A stretch of DNA of 8,012 nt, from assembly GCA_005880525.1 (NCBI GenBank), contig VBFW01000224.1, positions 1-8,012 on the forward strand, in the 5' to 3' direction. The notes beneath the pieces were generated by a model that was given only the letters and a program-made list of their open reading frames with translations, was not told the origin of the DNA and made no database searches. The DNA comes from Chloroflexota bacterium. GTDB lineage: Bacteria; Chloroflexota; Dormibacteria; Dormibacterales; Dormibacteraceae. Of this stretch, positions 6,700-8,012 are shown in pieces (positions within the stretch are counted from its first letter, which is position 1; each line of letters begins with the position of its first letter). The translations under genes and the position numbers were made by a program.

Positions 6700-7673
6700 C
6701 TTCGCAGTCGAGCCCCTAGCTTGACCCCGTTGACGACGTTGGCCGGCTCCTCGCCATCGAGCACCCGAACCAGGTTGTCGCGAACCACTTCCAGCGCCCG
6801 TGCCTCCGCCTCCAACGTGGCGCCGCCGACATGCGGTGAGAGGAAGACATTCTCCATGCGCCGAAGCGGATTGTTCGTTGGCGTCGGCTCCTGCTCGAAG
6901 ACGTCCAGCCCGGCGCCACCCAGGTGCCCCGACTCGAGCGCGGCGACGAGTGCCTTCTCGTCCACCACCGGCCCACGAGAGGCGTTGATCAGATACGCCC
7001 CCTTTGCCATGCGCGCGAGCGCCTCGGCTTCGATGAGGTGGTGGGTCTCCGCGTTCAGAGGCACATGTACGCATACGACATCAGCGAGCTCGAGCAAGTC
7101 TTCGAGCGAGACCCGCTCCACGCCCGCGAAGCTCTTCTCCACGACGTCGGCGTACAGCACGCGAGAGCCGAATGCGAGCAGACGAGTGGCCACCGCGGAG
7201 CCCACGTTGCCCAGGCCCACGATGCCGACCGTCAGCGCGCCCAGCTCGCGTCCCATCATCTCGGGCTTGGGCCAGGCGCCGTCCCGCAACCGCCGATCCC
7301 CCCAGGAGCCCCGGCGGATCAGGTTCAAGATGGCCATGACCGTCCAGTCAGCCACGGCGTCCCGGTTGTAGCCGGCCGCGTTCGCGACCGCAATTCCGAA
7401 CTCAGCCGCGGCGCGGTCATCGATGACGTCGTAGCCGACCGCGGGCATCTGAATGAGCAAGCAGCGGGTCATTCGTTGCAAGACCTCGCGTGGCAGGCGG
7501 TGGGCGTGGCGTTTGTCTGCGATGACGAGCTCGGCGAGGGAGCATTCCCGGAGCACCGCCTCAGGAGCAGGCGGGTCGGGGACGGTCACCACCTCGACCG
7601 CATGACGGCCGGCCAAGAGGTCTTCGACCTGCTTTTTCGCATAGGGAGACAAGCAGACGATGCGGGCGGGCAC
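6696..7673 (-). CDS. D-isomer-specific 2-hydroxyacid dehydrogenase (NAD-dependent)
   Basis: A cytoplasmic oxidoreductase interconverting a D-2-hydroxy acid and a 2-oxo acid with NAD(H). Relatives include glyoxylate/hydroxypyruvate reductases, D-lactate dehydrogenases and phosphoglycerate dehydrogenases without the ACT domain. In 325 residues the Rossmann motif is GLGNVG (153-158). Asp176 at the end of the second strand suggests NAD over NADP. The catalytic triad is Arg233 (NASRGPVVDE), Glu262 (FEQEP) and His281 (SPHVGGAT). The substrate-domain segment GYNRDAVADW (101-110) has Asp where many relatives have Glu. The GTG start is the most upstream possible, since an in-frame TGA lies two codons before it (7680-7682). 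No Shine-Dalgarno sequence is visible, so initiation may be leaderless or weak. It is the first gene of a two-gene minus-strand unit with the aldolase. True substrate is not determined. Confidence 0.93.
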   Translation of the reverse strand: MPARIVCLSPYAKKQVEDLLAGRHAVEVVTVPDPPAPEAVLRECSLAELVIADKRHAHRLPREVLQRMTRCLLIQMPAVGYDVIDDRAAAEFGIAVANAAGYNRDAVADWTVMAILNLIRRGSWGDRRLRDGAWPKPEMMGRELGALTVGIVGLGNVGSAVATRLLAFGSRVLYADVVEKSFAGVERVSLEDLLELADVVCVHVPLNAETHHLIEAEALARMAKGAYLINASRGPVVDEKALVAALESGHLGGAGLDVFEQEPTPTNNPLRRMENVFLSPHVGGATLEAEARALEVVRDNLVRVLDGEEPANVVNGVKLGARLRR

Positions 7674-7736
7674 CGGCCGTCAGGCTATCACGCAGCCGGG
7701 TACGCTCGCGGCGAAGAAACACAGGAGGGGATGAGC
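7674..7736. promoter_or_regulatory. Divergent intergenic region between dehydrogenase and SDR genes
   Basis: These 63 bp separate two start codons on opposite strands and must hold or border both promoters. I see no pair of -35/-10 boxes at normal spacing on either strand and no strong operator-like palindrome; the best small repeat is GCCG (7695-7698) with CGGC (7709-7712). The plus-strand side ends in a strong ribosome site. A shared regulator is plausible from the geometry alone. Confidence 0.4.
7723..7728 (+). promoter_or_regulatory. Ribosome binding site that sets the SDR start
   Basis: AGGAGG is a perfect consensus. It lies only 2 nt before the ATG at 7731 but 8 nt before the ATG at 7737, so the second ATG is the preferred start. 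It is the strongest ribosome site in the window. Confidence 0.7.
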
Positions 7737-8012
7737 ATGGGTTCGATGACCAAGGTTGGCGTCGTTACCGGCGGTGGCACGGGCATTGGGAGGGCCGTGG
7801 CCCTTGCTCTCGCGGGGGAGGGGTACTCGGTCGTCGTGGCCGGCCGCCGAAAGGAACCCTTAGAGGCGGTGGTGGCAGAGGGGTCGAAACTGGGCGCGCG
7901 AATGCTCGGCGTACCCACGGATGTCAGCGACCCGAAGTCCGTCAGGGATCTTTTCGACACGACCGTGGAAACGTTCGGGCGGTTGGATCTCCTGTTCAAC
8001 AACGCAGGTTCG
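7737..8012 (+). CDS. Short-chain dehydrogenase/reductase (SDR), N-terminal part; runs off the right edge
   Basis: Classical SDRs are NAD(P)-dependent oxidoreductases of sugars, hydroxy acids, ketones and related compounds. The 92 visible codons carry the cofactor motif TGGGTGIG (11-18), the second-strand end AGRRKE (35-40), TDVSD (61-65), and the structural NNAG (88-91). The paired arginines (37-38) in place of an acidic residue suggest NADP(H) preference. The catalytic Tyr-x-x-x-Lys lies beyond the window. An ATG at 7731 is in frame but too close to the ribosome site; a third at 7746 is less well placed. The gene is divergent from the hydroxyacid dehydrogenase, with 63 bp between starts. It may supply another redox step of the same pathway, such as a sugar or sugar-acid dehydrogenase; this is inference. 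Confidence 0.9.
   Translation, partial: MGSMTKVGVVTGGGTGIGRAVALALAGEGYSVVVAGRRKEPLEAVVAEGSKLGARMLGVPTDVSDPKSVRDLFDTTVETFGRLDLLFNNAGS

Noticed and set aside
6700..7074. N-terminal extension of the aldolase frame to a 384-residue protein
   Set aside because: The added residues are Arg/Gly-rich, match no fold, and lie wholly antisense-frame within the dehydrogenase coding region. The GTG at 6699, coupled to the TGA, gives the normal family length.
6571..7371. Plus-strand open frame of 266 codons opposite the dehydrogenase and aldolase
   Set aside because: It is Ser/Arg/Pro-rich, without domains, and antisense to well-supported genes.
7731..7736. Earlier ATG for the SDR gene
   Set aside because: It is only 2 nt from the AGGAGG ribosome site. 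The in-frame ATG at 7737 has the proper 8-nt spacing.
1..8012. Mobile element, CRISPR or defence system
   Set aside because: No transposase, integrase, terminal inverted repeats with target duplication, direct-repeat arrays or nuclease genes are visible; all genes are metabolic or transport.

Overview
The window is GC-rich bacterial DNA with compact gene spacing, several GTG starts and one probable TTG start. Strongly G/C-ending codons in most genes and a Tat-exported lipoprotein fit a high-GC soil-type bacterium, for example Actinomycetota, Chloroflexota/Dormibacterota or a similar lineage. No marker gene is present, so the phylum cannot be fixed. I see no RNA gene, insertion sequence, CRISPR array or phage gene.

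Layout, left to right. (1) Positions 1-1289, plus strand: an AMP-forming phenylacetate-CoA ligase of the PaaK family, whose true start may lie at or before the left edge. (2) Positions 1290-1597: about 308 bases without a gene, holding a GC-rich hairpin and the leader of the next operon. (3) Positions 1598-5912, plus strand: a complete CUT1-type carbohydrate ABC importer in the order Tat-lipoprotein binding protein, MalF/UgpA-like permease, MalG/UgpE-like permease, MalK/UgpC-like ATPase. (4) Positions 5920-7673, minus strand, converging on the transporter with 7 bp between stop codons: a two-gene unit encoding a D-isomer-specific 2-hydroxyacid dehydrogenase followed, with a 4-bp stop/start overlap, by a class II HpaI-family aldolase. 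(5) From 7737 to the right edge, plus strand and divergent from the dehydrogenase: the first 92 codons of a short-chain dehydrogenase/reductase (SDR).

The reading that best joins regions 3-5 is a carbon-source module. The importer brings in a sugar, polyol or sugar-derived compound. The SDR and the 2-hydroxyacid dehydrogenase carry out redox steps, and the aldolase splits a 4-hydroxy-2-oxo acid into pyruvate plus an aldehyde. No kinase, dehydratase, lactonase, glycosidase or regulator is visible, so the substrate is unassigned and the link between transporter and enzymes rests on adjacency. The PaaK-like ligase looks like a separate unit: it belongs to aromatic-acid activation and has a visibly more relaxed codon choice than the transporter genes.

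Every gene belongs to a known family. The least settled points are the enzyme pairing, the aldolase's active-site variant and the start of the ligase gene.
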